Shown here: positions 10,001 to 17,912 of the stretch, piece after piece
How the letters are laid out: every line of letters begins with the position of its first letter
Numbering within the stretch: position 1 is the first letter of the stretch
Origin: Tindallia magadiensis
GTDB lineage: Bacteria > Bacillota > Clostridia > Peptostreptococcales > Tindalliaceae
Assembly (NCBI RefSeq): GCF_900113635.1
Contig: NZ_FOQA01000002.1
Location: 1 to 64,000, forward strand
Reading direction: 5' to 3'
DNA length: 64,000 nucleotides
Position numbers and translations under genes: made by a program
Notes under the pieces: generated by a model
What the model saw: the letters and a program-made list of their open reading frames with translations, nothing else
Told to the model about the DNA's origin: nothing
The model's database searches: none

Positions 10001-10563
10001 TCTTCTCCGGTGACGCTGCCTTGTGCCTGGGAACGTTCTATTTTTGCATTTAAATTTGATGAACTTGTGCCACGAAAATATCCAGCTAATGCACCTACAG
10101 CGCTTTTTCCTGTAACATCCACGTTTGCCAGTCGAATATTTTTTAGCTCCACACCAGTTGCATAAGCATAACCGATGAGTCCTACATAATCCTCATCTGG
10201 GCGATCGATGTATAAATTACTGATGGTGAATTTTTGTCCATCGATAACACCCTGGAATCGGCTTCCAACCGCTTCTGCACCTATTGGTTCCCAATTATGC
10301 CGCTCATCATCGTTAGGATCAAGATCTTTCAGATCAATATCATTCATGATCTTGAAGTGACTGCTTAAGTAATTGCGGATGTTATTTAACTGTTCGGCAG
10401 TTTCAATTTGGTAAGGGTCACCGGGTGTTCCGCTACCACCAGCAAACGGATGACCATTGTCCGCATATGCCATGCCGATACCAGCAAGGGGCATGATTGG
10501 TAACAGTGTGAATAGCATAGACAACGTTAGAATGATGGCTAATGACTGCTTATAAATTTTCAT
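7033..10563 (-). CDS. large secreted SLH-domain cell-surface protein
   Basis: About 1176 residues with a signal peptide ending near MAYA-DNGH. GLUG-type repeats (GGLVGR, VGGLIGR, GGFIG) fill about residues 60-330. A carboxypeptidase-regulatory-like domain follows near 410-490, then an InlB-type beta-repeat with GYNFTGWNTQSDGSG (about 545). A Pro/Glu linker and a glycine run stand near 690-720, encoded by a simple repeat at 8459-8507. Three S-layer-homology modules end the protein (ITRADFAQYIAKSLGV, IITRQEAMVMYAKAI, FTYAEAATAVRLLL). SLH modules anchor proteins to wall polysaccharide, so this should be an S-layer-associated, possibly adhesive protein. The start follows GGAGGTG; a TTG 6 bases upstream is less likely. 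Confidence 0.9.
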   Translation of the reverse strand: MKIYKQSLAIILTLSMLFTLLPIMPLAGIGMAYADNGHPFAGGSGTPGDPYQIETAEQLNNIRNYLSSHFKIMNDIDLKDLDPNDDERHNWEPIGAEAVGSRFQGVIDGQKFTISNLYIDRPDEDYVGLIGYAYATGVELKNIRLANVDVTGKSAVGALAGYFRGTSSSNLNAKIERSQAQGSVTGEEHMIGGLVGRPYDASMDNENVFIGEVTGLGNVGGLIGRASGSTTVGRSYTWATVTATGSTTTTSTPYRARDKGGGGFIGSTSGGTSSFTEIYTASTVSGPDTIEPDGNGTSPDRIHGAFTGLIEDSNDTFENVYWSTSYPGADHFYGSTVNQLLYSPSWSGWNLNDKLLGNSQGFTSVEMKGETAIDNMLGFDFRTDANPDGIWIVVEGSYPVFEWQAGALTELSGTIIYSDGVEASDAEVTATPHDSTLPVQTVTADDHGYYEFVDENRLFSNSRYDITVQHRFSDDDGFNILTRAVSPTDNDGVQNFEFDTEANVYRVLYNGNGHTFGTVPTDNNRYGEGVFFTVKAPGNLEKHGYNFTGWNTQSDGSGTNYQANNEAMMGTSDFTLYAQWADDGEPRLEIDPTTVQADDAFNQSFTLTVQNDTVTGQVYGEHLAWTNDFGNLDLSNISHDFDSAPNQIYLQLSGELTYTDGIGTIRLHQERLDISNSDLTAAVTITEPDPEPEPDPEPEPEPGTGGGGGGGSRTRPRQESDSEPASEPETTEDATDTSETESNTQLRVNDEEVSAGREIISTGEDGRNESRIEVDSNTTREMMQEMIQRQAEQETAPPNRVEIPVNNPQADRISTFLEGNLIQDMKNDGFRLAVNAGETSYEIDASELSQEKAEQLVGRPLQNFQAEVQMERIPPETVERLQEEARQQGREILVPPMRFSVTGTGADEDGNPVTVDMNKHNTFSQRTMELPKGIDPNKITTGVIFHDDDSYSHVPTEIFQQDDKWFARINSLTNSVYSVIWNPIEVASVENHWSQAHVNDMASRLVIDNPENFQPDEAITRADFAQYIAKSLGVYHTGDPESQRFLDIEALNPHRRSIDAAVSYGIISGYPDGSFGPDQIITRQEAMVMYAKAIDLVRLPVEEKDYLAQYQDLHQIADWALPFINKSVGAGVFQGRTTEALDPLGTFTYAEAATAVRLLLHQATLIDEGLTAIHQP

Positions 10564-10835
10564 GAACAAGCACCTCCAAGGTTACGATCTTATAGGGTAT
10601 ACGTAAACGATTAAGTCAGCACTGAAAGAGAAGTTTTCAGGAGCTACGAAGAATCCAAGAACATCTTTTGCTTGTGAGACATAATATCTTTTCCTCCTTT
10701 TTATTCTTTTCGGGATGTCTGTTGAAAGAATACCCTTATCTAATAAGTTAAAACTTTTTTCAGATCGGTTCATAGGCCAAGGTGAACATTCTATTGATGG
10801 GAGAATTTCAATAAACAGTGCTCTCTTTTTCGTGA

Positions 10836-10864
10836 TTGTCAGACAACTCATCAAATGATAGAAT
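10836..10864 (+). promoter_or_regulatory. sigma-A-type promoter carrying an 11-bp palindrome
   Basis: TTGTCA (10836-10841), 17 bp, TAGAAT (10859-10864). The -35 is part of the palindrome TTGTCAGACAA. An almost identical promoter, including much of the spacer, occurs at 16625-16653, so the two genes may share a regulator. The rest of the 10564-10908 gap shows no supported gene; a minus-strand reading frame across it has no homology or start signal. Confidence 0.65.
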
Positions 10865-10908
10865 ACAAAAAGAGTAATTGTTAAAAAAATATCGAAAAGG
10901 TGAGCTGA

Positions 10909-12252
10909 TTGAGTAATGAACAAAAGATTGATTCACTGCAGAAGGGAGCTTTAACCGCTGGATGGTTAAAGTTCATGATAGGAAGTTTAATTGGCGTTGC
11001 TGTTTATTTTATTCCTTTTTTCTGGATGGGGACACGATCCATTTTTATTGACCATGTAGTGACGACCATTACCTTCTATGCACCAGGATTTGCCGAAGTC
11101 GTAACCCTGCTATTGATTGTGATTGGCGGAGGGCATCCTTTTTATGCAAAAAGCTGGAATAAGGGGTTTTCTAGTTGTATCTTGTCAGTACTGAAAGTTG
11201 CTGGCGGATTTTTGGGAGTGATGGCATTTTTTCAAATGGGGCCTGACTGGCTTCTTGGAGAAGAGATGCTACCGTTACTGTTTTACTCTATTGCTATGCC
11301 GGTAGCACTTTTGATTCCAATAGGGTCTGTGTTTTTGACTTTTTTAGTAGATTATGGATTATTGAGTTTTTTGGGAGTGTTTTTGAAACCAGTTATGCGT
11401 CCGGTTTGGAAAGTGCCCGGAGTTGCAGCCGTGAATATAGTGGCTTCTTTTGTAGGAAGTTTTTCTGTTGGAATTTTTATGACGGATCAACTTTATCGGG
11501 AGGGTAGATATACAATGAAAGAAGCTGCCATTGTGTTGACAGGATTTTCTACTGTTTCGACTGCTTTTATGGTGATTATTGCCAAAAACTTAGCGTTAAT
11601 GCATATATGGCATCTTTTTTTTGGGACGACACTGATCATAACTTTTGCGGTGACAGCCATTACGGCAAGAATCTATCCTTTAAGGAATATTCCTTCTACC
11701 TATGTCCATCAGGAAAAAGAGGAAAGAAAACATCAGGAAGATGAAGAAAACCAAGGTCTTTTTCTGTCTGCTTTCTCTTTGGCGTTAAAAGAAGCAGAGA
11801 GTAATCGGTATTTGTTTGAAAATATAAAGTACAATTTAAAAGAAGGGGTTCGTATGAGCCTGCGATTCCTTCCTTTGATTCTTTCGATTGGCATGATTGT
11901 TTTTATTTTGGCGAGAAAGACCTTGTTTTTTGATGGGATGGCCTACGTACTTTATCCCTTCTTGGATTGGCTTCGCATTCCTGAACCAATGCTTGTTGCT
12001 AAAGCTATTTCAACGGCTGGTGCTGAAGTACTAATGCCTTCACTCATTCTTGCTACAGTAGATGTTCCCGTAGCCGCCAGGTTTGTTACGGGCGTTGTAT
12101 CCATTTCTTCCGTATTGTTTCTATCAGGAACAATTCCGTGTATTATTGGCACAAGTGTTCCAATTTCGATGAAAAATATTTTTGCTATACTGTTAGAGCG
12201 AATAATCCTTACGCTGCTGATTCTCAGCCCTATGCTTATCTTGCTCTCATAG
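10909..12252 (+). CDS. YjiH-family membrane protein (nucleoside-recognition/gate domain)
   Basis: A 447-residue polytopic membrane protein with about ten hydrophobic segments, resembling the YjiH family: a gate-type domain at about residues 120-250 and another at about 330-440, with an acidic cytosolic loop (HQEKEERKHQEDEENQ) between them. The family is annotated as nucleoside-recognition or putative transport; its substrate is unknown. The TTG start follows AAAGGTGAG. The conserved promoter at 10836 lies 45 bp upstream of the start. It converges on the tetR gene, with a shared terminator between them. Confidence 0.75.
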   Translation: MSNEQKIDSLQKGALTAGWLKFMIGSLIGVAVYFIPFFWMGTRSIFIDHVVTTITFYAPGFAEVVTLLLIVIGGGHPFYAKSWNKGFSSCILSVLKVAGGFLGVMAFFQMGPDWLLGEEMLPLLFYSIAMPVALLIPIGSVFLTFLVDYGLLSFLGVFLKPVMRPVWKVPGVAAVNIVASFVGSFSVGIFMTDQLYREGRYTMKEAAIVLTGFSTVSTAFMVIIAKNLALMHIWHLFFGTTLIITFAVTAITARIYPLRNIPSTYVHQEKEERKHQEDEENQGLFLSAFSLALKEAESNRYLFENIKYNLKEGVRMSLRFLPLILSIGMIVFILARKTLFFDGMAYVLYPFLDWLRIPEPMLVAKAISTAGAEVLMPSLILATVDVPVAARFVTGVVSISSVLFLSGTIPCIIGTSVPISMKNIFAILLERIILTLLILSPMLILLS

Positions 12253-12275
12253 GAGATAAAAAGTTTTAATGAGAA

Positions 12276-12319
12276 ATAAAAAAATCTGACTCCCTACCGA
12301 GGGGAATCAGATTTTTTTG
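12276..12319. terminator. bidirectional terminator between yjiH-like and tetR genes
   Basis: AAAAAATCTGACTCCC pairs with GGGGAATCAGATTTTTT around a short loop, giving T runs on both strands. It ends both convergent genes; the tetR stop lies inside its right flank. Confidence 0.8.
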
Positions 12320-12929
12320 TTTCGTCCGTTATTTCATTAATATCTTCTGTGAGAAAAGGTATTAATAGCCGTTGCATATATGTTTCGGTAGCCTCCGTTA
12401 GAGAATATTCACCGTCATGTAAACACCAATCATAAACCAAACCTCGGATGGTTACGAATAAAAATCGGTTGATTTCTTCCACATCAATAGAGGGAAGGAT
12501 GTCACCTTTTGCCTGACCTTCTCTTAAAATATCAGATAATACGTTTTGCATGGCCCGTCCTTTGGTAGAGAAAAGATTGTTTTTTCCAGAGTAAAGCCTT
12601 TTTACAAAATCGATTCCCCGTTCGGTATTATACTCTGCATAATAATGGAAAAACCGCAGGATCTTTTCTTTGGTAGTGCCTTCTTGTAATCTTGTTGCTA
12701 CCTCTGTTTCAAAATAATCATCAGCCATCTTAAAAATACGGAACATAATATCGTTTTTTGACTGGAAGGCATTATAAAAAGAACCGACAGACACCTTTGC
12801 ATCTTTGCAGATATCTTCAATCGTAATGTTATCAAAACCGTGTTGCTCTATCAAAGCAACGGCGGATCGATAAATCGTATCCTTTGTATTTTGAGCTTGA
12901 ATTTGTCGTTTCGTATATTTCTTCTTCAT
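12294..12929 (-). CDS. TetR-family transcriptional regulator
   Basis: A 211-residue protein with an N-terminal TetR helix-turn-helix (NITIEDICKDAKVSVGSFYNAF, about residues 35-56) and a helical ligand domain. It is divergent from the flavocytochrome gene at 13171. Two palindromes downstream of that gene's promoter (13121-13130 and 13133-13144) are candidate operators, so it probably represses the flavocytochrome until a substrate binds. The ATG at 12929 follows GAGGAAAAC; a TTG at 12941 is inside that region. Confidence 0.85.
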   Translation of the reverse strand: MKKKYTKRQIQAQNTKDTIYRSAVALIEQHGFDNITIEDICKDAKVSVGSFYNAFQSKNDIMFRIFKMADDYFETEVATRLQEGTTKEKILRFFHYYAEYNTERGIDFVKRLYSGKNNLFSTKGRAMQNVLSDILREGQAKGDILPSIDVEEINRFLFVTIRGLVYDWCLHDGEYSLTEATETYMQRLLIPFLTEDINEITDETKKSDSPR

Positions 12930-13078
12930 TGTTTTCCTCAATTTTCTACCTAAGATTGTTTTATCGATAGCTTTTCTGAACGGATGTGTACTGGATCTAT
13001 ATTATAGCAAACAGAAGATACTCTGTAAATAAAGGGGGTTGTTTTCCTGGGGGAAAAAGAAAATATTGATGCGAGATA

Positions 13079-13107
13079 TTGACGAATGTTTAACAATAAA
13101 CTATAAT
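13079..13107 (+). promoter_or_regulatory. consensus promoter of the first flavocytochrome gene
   Basis: TTGACG (13079-13084), 17 bp, TATAAT (13102-13107). Transcription should start near 13114, just before the two palindromes at 13121 and 13133. Confidence 0.8.
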
Positions 13108-13120
13108 GAACTTGTTCGGT

Positions 13121-13144
13121 GAATATATTCAGTGAATCGATTCA
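13121..13144. promoter_or_regulatory. candidate TetR operator (two adjacent palindromes)
   Basis: GAATATATTC (10-bp palindrome, 13121-13130) and TGAATCGATTCA (12-bp perfect palindrome, 13133-13144) lie side by side just downstream of the start of transcription. This is where a TetR repressor, encoded divergently, would block elongation or initiation. The assignment to this regulator is inferred from position. Confidence 0.6.
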
Positions 13145-13170
13145 TTAAATGGAAATGAGGAGGAATAACC

Positions 13171-14979
13171 ATGGATACAAAAAGAAAAGGCTTAGCCGTT
13201 TTGCTCTGCTTATTGCTTGCGTTTACTCTGATTGGTTGTCAAAGTGATTCAGCCGAATCAGGTCAAAGTGATGAAGGTGCAGAAGCGTTATTTACAGCAG
13301 GGACCTATACCGGTCAAGCAGATGGTCACAATGGACCAATAGTTGTTGAAGTAACGGTTTCGGAATCTGAAATTACGGCAGTGGAAATTATGTCACACAA
13401 CGAGAGTGCAGGCATTACGGATGCCGCTTTGGAAAGAATTCCTCAGGGTGTCTTAGACAGCCAGTCCTTAGCCGTTGATGCGGTTTCTGGTGCGACGGTT
13501 ACAAGTGATTCAATTTTGGAAGCTATTACCGATGCATTAAGTCAGGCTGGTGCTGATATTGCAGCTCTTCAAGTAGCTGGAGAGCGAGAAGTAAAAGAAG
13601 GTGTAGCGATTGAAGTTACCACGGATGTGGTCATTATTGGCGGTGGTGGTGCTGGGTTGGCGGCGGCTGTAACGGCTCACGACCATGGTTCTGAGGTTCT
13701 TGTATTGGAGAAAATGCCTCGTTTAGGTGGAAATACCATATTATCAGGTGGTGCTCTCAATGCTTCTGAATCTCCACGACAGGAAGCACAAGGGATTGAA
13801 GACTCAGTGGAACTTCATTTTACCCAAACCTTTGAAGGTGGAGATGAACTGGGAAATCCTGAACTGGTTCAAATCCTTGTTGAAAACGCATATCCTGGTG
13901 TTGAATGGTTGGAGAGTATGGGAATGGAGTTTGAAGAAGAGGTTTTTACCGTTCTTGGAGGGTTATGGCCTCGAGCACATAAACCTGATAGCCCACTGGG
14001 AACTGGATTTATAGAAACATATCAGAAATATATTGACGAACATGATGGAATCGAAGTGATGCTGGATACTGAAGTCCTTGAATTGGTTGTGGAAGACGGG
14101 GCTGTGGTAGGTGTTATGGCTAAAGGATTGGACGGAGATGTACTGGTTCATGCAAACAAAGGTGTTGTGTTAGCGACTGGTGGCTTTGCAATGAACAATG
14201 AGATGTTAAATGAGTTTAATAAAAGTTGGCCGGATCTTGGTGATGTAATGAGTACGAATCACCCAGGTGCTACTGGTGACGGTCATGTCATGGCTGAAGC
14301 CATCGGAGCTAGTTTGATTGGTATGGAACATCTTCAATTACTTCCTCTTGGAGATCCGAACTCTGGAAGCCTTAGTGGAAATATAGAGCAAGGCGTAGAA
14401 AACCGAATTTTTGTTAATAAAGATGGGAACCGGTTTGTCGATGAAGGGGCAAGACGGGATGTTATGACAAAAGCCTTACTGGAGCAGGAAGATGCATGGT
14501 TATGGTTAGTACTGGACGCAAAGAATTACCCTACAGAGGAAACAACCAATAATTTCAATGAAACCATTGAAGAGCTGATCGCTCAGGGAAGAGCTTTTAA
14601 AGGAGATACCCTTGAAGAGTTAGCGGAGCAGATTGATGTGGATCCTGAAAATCTGGTTAATGCTGTTGAAGAATTTAACCGGGTAGTGGAAGAAGGAGGG
14701 CCAGACAAGTTTGGTCGAACTCTTTTTGATACACCTATTGATACACCACCATTTTATGCAGGACCACGAGTTCCGACAGTCCATCACACCATGGGCGGAG
14801 TGGAAATTAATGAATATGCGCAGGTGTTAAGTGCTGATGGAAGTATCATTCCTGGTCTCTATGCAGCAGGTGAAGTAACTGGAGGAATTCATGGAAGTAA
14901 CCGCTTAGGCGGAAATGCGTTGGCTGATATTCTTGTCTTTGGGCGAATTGCAGGAGAAAGTGCAGCAAATCAACGTTAA
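13171..14979 (+). CDS. lipoprotein flavocytochrome-like reductase (FMN-bind plus FAD domain)
   Basis: A 602-residue lipoprotein (lipobox LIGC, lipidated Cys23). The FMN-binding domain (about residues 45-130) has the flavin-attachment motif VSGATVTS with Thr109, the position at which ApbE links FMN. A fumarate-reductase-type FAD domain follows (GGGGAGLAAA near residue 157, NTILSGGALNA, NHPGATGDGHVMAEAIG, VHHTMGGVEI, EVTGGIHGSNRLGGNAL). Related extracytoplasmic enzymes reduce fumarate, urocanate or other enoates using electrons from a membrane chain; the acceptor here is unknown. No haem-binding CXXCH motif is present. It is probably controlled by the divergent TetR protein and stands alone, without a flavin transferase gene nearby. 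Confidence 0.9.
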   Translation: MDTKRKGLAVLLCLLLAFTLIGCQSDSAESGQSDEGAEALFTAGTYTGQADGHNGPIVVEVTVSESEITAVEIMSHNESAGITDAALERIPQGVLDSQSLAVDAVSGATVTSDSILEAITDALSQAGADIAALQVAGEREVKEGVAIEVTTDVVIIGGGGAGLAAAVTAHDHGSEVLVLEKMPRLGGNTILSGGALNASESPRQEAQGIEDSVELHFTQTFEGGDELGNPELVQILVENAYPGVEWLESMGMEFEEEVFTVLGGLWPRAHKPDSPLGTGFIETYQKYIDEHDGIEVMLDTEVLELVVEDGAVVGVMAKGLDGDVLVHANKGVVLATGGFAMNNEMLNEFNKSWPDLGDVMSTNHPGATGDGHVMAEAIGASLIGMEHLQLLPLGDPNSGSLSGNIEQGVENRIFVNKDGNRFVDEGARRDVMTKALLEQEDAWLWLVLDAKNYPTEETTNNFNETIEELIAQGRAFKGDTLEELAEQIDVDPENLVNAVEEFNRVVEEGGPDKFGRTLFDTPIDTPPFYAGPRVPTVHHTMGGVEINEYAQVLSADGSIIPGLYAAGEVTGGIHGSNRLGGNALADILVFGRIAGESAANQR

Positions 14980-15131
14980 TAATGTTGAAAATGGAAGTCT
15001 TGATAGCTTCCTCCCCCTTTTGCAGATTCTTCTGTGAATGCTTATTGACGGATATCATTCATTCATAAATGAAATAACGAGCTTTTGGTGGAGTTTATAT
15101 GTAACCGAATTCTAAGATTATGAACATTTTA

Positions 15132-15169
15132 AAGGACCATGAAGCATATCATCTGCCTCATGGTCCTTC
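15132..15169. terminator. hairpin terminator between convergent genes
   Basis: AAGGACCATGA and TCATGGTCCTT form a perfect 11-bp stem with a 16-base loop, followed by a short T-rich stretch on each strand. It separates the flavocytochrome from the convergent PPGL-repeat gene. Confidence 0.6.
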
Positions 15170-15183
15170 TTAGTGCCTACTTA

Positions 15184-16308
15184 TTAATCCCAGTCCGGAT
15201 AAAGGATATCTCCCTCTTCGTTATAAAAAACTACTTTTTCATCAATATTATTAAACTTTTTCTGATCAAGATATTTCTGTTTCGCTTCTTCATATTTCTG
15301 ATCTTCATATTCGTCGTAAGTTTCCATCCAAACACCAAATCCAACTGGAGCATTCATTAATATGTTGTTTGTTGCATGGACATCGGCATCCTTTTCAACT
15401 TTTACTAATCCCTCTAAGTTTTCATTGTTATCCATTGCTCCGTTTAGCAATACATTGTAAAGTCGTAAGCTGTTCTCTTTATCAACCGTAAGCATCCAAC
15501 CTTCAAAATTTTCATTTGCTTTAATTACGAACTTTTCATCTCCATATCCGCCCTCTATGACCACAGGGTGCTTAATGGTTAACGGTTTATCGATATAAAA
15601 GTCAGCCTCCAGTATTATGAGTCCTATCGAATCATCATCAATCGCATCCGCAAGTTCTTTGGCATCAGATACGAATGCCGCCTCTGTGATCATCAGTTTA
15701 ACAACCAATGATCCGGAAACAGAGTCATCTGAGTCAGAGACTGCTTCAATTTTAATTTCTTCTTCCGATGCATTACTTGTCAGTGTCAGTTCGCCTGTTT
15801 CATGATCAAAATAAACACCTTCAATATAATCTGAGGCTTCAGGATCGTTTGAATGAAGCGATTTGAATATAGCTGTTTCATCACTCATATTCTTTCCATA
15901 CTGATCTTTTACAATTGTTTTGTAGGTAACCACTATTTCATCTTCTTCAGGAATAAGAAGGTAGTTATAACCGGTTATGTGAACAGAATGAACTTCAGGA
16001 TCTCCGAGATCATCGGATTTGGGTGCATCAATAAACCGCATTTGGATTCCTGGTGGGAGATTATCTCTCTTATCTTCAAGTCCTGGTGGTAGATCTAAAC
16101 CTCTTTTCTCTAGACCGGGTGGGACTCCCTTTCCCTGAAGTCCTGGCGGTAATTCATTAGCTGAATTTTGGTCAACGGATACTTCTTTACTGGAAGTATC
16201 TTTGTCCATTTGTCTTAATAGCCCCGGTGGTGTAAAAGCTTGGGCGCTGGTAGCGATCAGAGCAAAAATCAGTAAAATGGTTAGTGATATAAACAAAATA
16301 CGTTTCAT
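15184..16308 (-). CDS. secreted protein with PPGL repeats
   Basis: A 374-residue protein with a signal peptide (cleavage near AQA-FTPPG). Five PPG[LI] motifs occur in the first 95 residues (TPPGLL, LPPGLQ, VPPGLE, LPPGLE, LPPGIQ), separated by charged spacers. The rest, about residues 110-374, looks like a bacterial Ig-like region (VHITGYNYLLIPEEDEIVVTYK cut at its strand breaks) followed by a beta-helix-like region (KPLTIKHPVVIEGG, LRLYNVLLNGAMDN). I do not know the function. The PPGL segments may be processing sites or ligand-binding short linear motifs; that is inference. Confidence 0.7.
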   Translation of the reverse strand: MKRILFISLTILLIFALIATSAQAFTPPGLLRQMDKDTSSKEVSVDQNSANELPPGLQGKGVPPGLEKRGLDLPPGLEDKRDNLPPGIQMRFIDAPKSDDLGDPEVHSVHITGYNYLLIPEEDEIVVTYKTIVKDQYGKNMSDETAIFKSLHSNDPEASDYIEGVYFDHETGELTLTSNASEEEIKIEAVSDSDDSVSGSLVVKLMITEAAFVSDAKELADAIDDDSIGLIILEADFYIDKPLTIKHPVVIEGGYGDEKFVIKANENFEGWMLTVDKENSLRLYNVLLNGAMDNNENLEGLVKVEKDADVHATNNILMNAPVGFGVWMETYDEYEDQKYEEAKQKYLDQKKFNNIDEKVVFYNEEGDILYPDWD

Positions 16309-16624
16309 ATTGATTTATTCCTTAATATTTTCTCTAAATTTTACGCCGTTTTTCGAAAATCATAAAAATCGTTATTTTCGACGATTATACGAAGAATTCA
16401 AGGTGCTGCTCCTACACTTTGAATTTTCACGTTTTTTCCTCAACATATGTCTATACCTATTATAATACAAATATTTTTACGGGTGCTATCATTTTTTTTA
16501 CCAGTAAGGTATAAAAATCAATTTCATATATATATTTTACCCGATGAGTAAGGAGAAAAACATATAAATAAGCTTTGATATGATAATGATAAATAACTAT
16601 TTTAACACGTACATATATTCATTA
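16309..16624. other. AT-rich intergenic region, no supported gene
   Basis: This stretch separates the divergent PPGL gene and the lipoprotein gene. A plus-strand reading frame at 16202-16465 is a shadow with Phe/Leu-rich content. I see only AT-rich sequence that could hold the PPGL promoter, plus a weak Fur-like stretch at 16582 that I do not accept. Confidence 0.5.
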
Positions 16625-16653
16625 TTGTCAGACAAGTGGTCAAATGATAGAAT
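16625..16653 (+). promoter_or_regulatory. promoter with the same palindrome as at 10836
   Basis: TTGTCA (16625-16630), 17 bp, TAGAAT (16648-16653). The palindrome TTGTCAGACAA and the later TCAAATGA and TAGAATAC segments are identical to those before the YjiH-like gene. Such similarity beyond the -35 and -10 boxes suggests a common regulatory protein. Confidence 0.65.
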
Positions 16654-16687
16654 ACCTGAGGAAAGAGTTATTAAAGCAAGGGGGGGA

Positions 16688-16713
16688 GCGGGACAGCATA
16701 AGGGTTGTCCTGC
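16688..16713 (+). promoter_or_regulatory. leader hairpin just before the lipoprotein start
   Basis: GCGGGACAGC pairs with GTTGTCCTGC over 10 bp (three G-U pairs) around the loop ATAAGG, ending 6 bases before the ATG at 16720. The only ribosome-site-like bases near that ATG are in the loop or farther upstream, so the hairpin may control translation. Confidence 0.4.
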
Positions 16714-16719
16714 GAAAAA

Positions 16720-17421
16720 ATGAATAAAAAAGTCATCATAGGTCTATTGGTAATCAGTTTGGCAGTGTTTTTTGTTTCTGGTTGTAATAAGGAGACAGCA
16801 ACGGATACGTCGGGTGATGGTCAGCATGCTCAGAAGGAATTGTCTGATTTACCTGAAAATCCAATAGCTGATTCTGGTTATAGTTATCTTGATTTGGATA
16901 CGGGACATGTTGTGATTGTAGATGAAGCTTTTGAAAGGGCTCAGGCCCTGGAAGAAAACTTACAGAATCCGGATTTTTCATGGGAAGTGTTTGTAGCTTC
17001 CTTTGGTTTTGGAGAATTGAAGCCATTGTCCAACGGAGCGGTAAGGACACAAAATGTTGAAATGGGAGTGGATCAAGTCCCCGTTTTTAAAGGTGTTATT
17101 TTTGAAGATATGGATGGAAAGGTTTATGGGGTGGCAAACAACCTTGAGGAAGTAAGGCTTTTTACGCTGCCATTTTTTGCTAATAATAGTGTCGATACGT
17201 TAATTGCATTTTCAGACCTTGTCGATACAGGGGATACAGCCTTGCTGGAAGAATTCTATGAATTGATACGATACTATCATTATGAAAATATGTCACAAAC
17301 GGCAAAAAACATTTCATCGATCAATGATTCATCCGTAGCCGTAGGTTTTTATTTGGTAAAAGATCGTAACGCACCATATCGATTAGGAATGCCTGAAGAA
17401 ATAATGAGTCCCACAGGATAA
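16720..17421 (+). CDS. lipoprotein of unknown function
   Basis: A 233-residue lipoprotein (lipobox VSGC, Cys22) with no family I recognise. The mature part is acidic and contains YSYLDLDTGHVVIVDEA near residue 50 and a segment around LVDTGDTALLEEFYELI at about 180. A reading frame in another phase (17435-17746) begins 13 bases after the stop and is open from just before it. The two may be one protein broken by a frameshift near 17410-17420. The start is uncertain because the ATG has no clear ribosome site and is preceded by a hairpin. Confidence 0.6.
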   Translation: MNKKVIIGLLVISLAVFFVSGCNKETATDTSGDGQHAQKELSDLPENPIADSGYSYLDLDTGHVVIVDEAFERAQALEENLQNPDFSWEVFVASFGFGELKPLSNGAVRTQNVEMGVDQVPVFKGVIFEDMDGKVYGVANNLEEVRLFTLPFFANNSVDTLIAFSDLVDTGDTALLEEFYELIRYYHYENMSQTAKNISSINDSSVAVGFYLVKDRNAPYRLGMPEEIMSPTG

Positions 17422-17434
17422 ACTGGAACACTCG

Positions 17435-17746
17435 ATGGATCATCGATTTCGTTACCTTGAACCAGGGTATCCGCCAGTTCTTGAACATGGTTTTATAGAG
17501 CGATTCATCAATTATGATGGCGAAGAATCGATGCGATTAGTGCTTGATCGTGGCTTTGGAGCTGTTTCACGCCGGGATGCCCGTGGATTAGGTTCAGATA
17601 GCGGTAGTCCATGCACCAGTATACGATCTTTAAATTTGGAGAATCAAGACATTATCTCTCCGGTATATTCCATAGACAGCAATGGTGAAATATATGTTCT
17701 TTATACCATGGATGAAGAAGGAGAATTGGTACGTGCGGAGGAATAA
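17435..17746 (+). CDS. hypothetical protein, possibly the displaced 3' part of the lipoprotein gene
   Basis: A 103-residue frame beginning MDHRFRYLEPGYPPVLEHG, with a plausible soluble composition (YSIDSNGEIYVLYTMDEEGEL near the end) but no ribosome site at the usual distance. The frame is open from 17408, overlapping the end of the preceding gene in another phase. I think a frameshift in the lipoprotein gene is as likely as an independent gene. No known family. Confidence 0.45.
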   Translation: MDHRFRYLEPGYPPVLEHGFIERFINYDGEESMRLVLDRGFGAVSRRDARGLGSDSGSPCTSIRSLNLENQDIISPVYSIDSNGEIYVLYTMDEEGELVRAEE

Positions 17747-17912
17747 TGACTTCACCGTTGAGAAAAAAGGTTAATGGGGCTAAAAAGGTGAGTTAAGGTG
17801 AGATAAAGTGAAGAAAGTGAGTAAAGAAGCATTTTAAGATAAGGGAGGGAATGCAAAGCCGTTATTATTAGCGATGGTATTTGCAACAATCATGAAAAAA
17901 GGAAACGTAAGA

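Noticed and set aside
10582..10923. Minus-strand frame of 113 codons between the SLH gene and the YjiH-like gene
   Set aside because: It covers the promoter and start of the YjiH-like gene, has no recognisable domain, and no ribosome site.
16582..16600. Fur-box-like sequence GATAATGATAAATAACTAT
   Set aside because: The left half matches well but the right half does not; in AT-rich sequence this is likely by chance.
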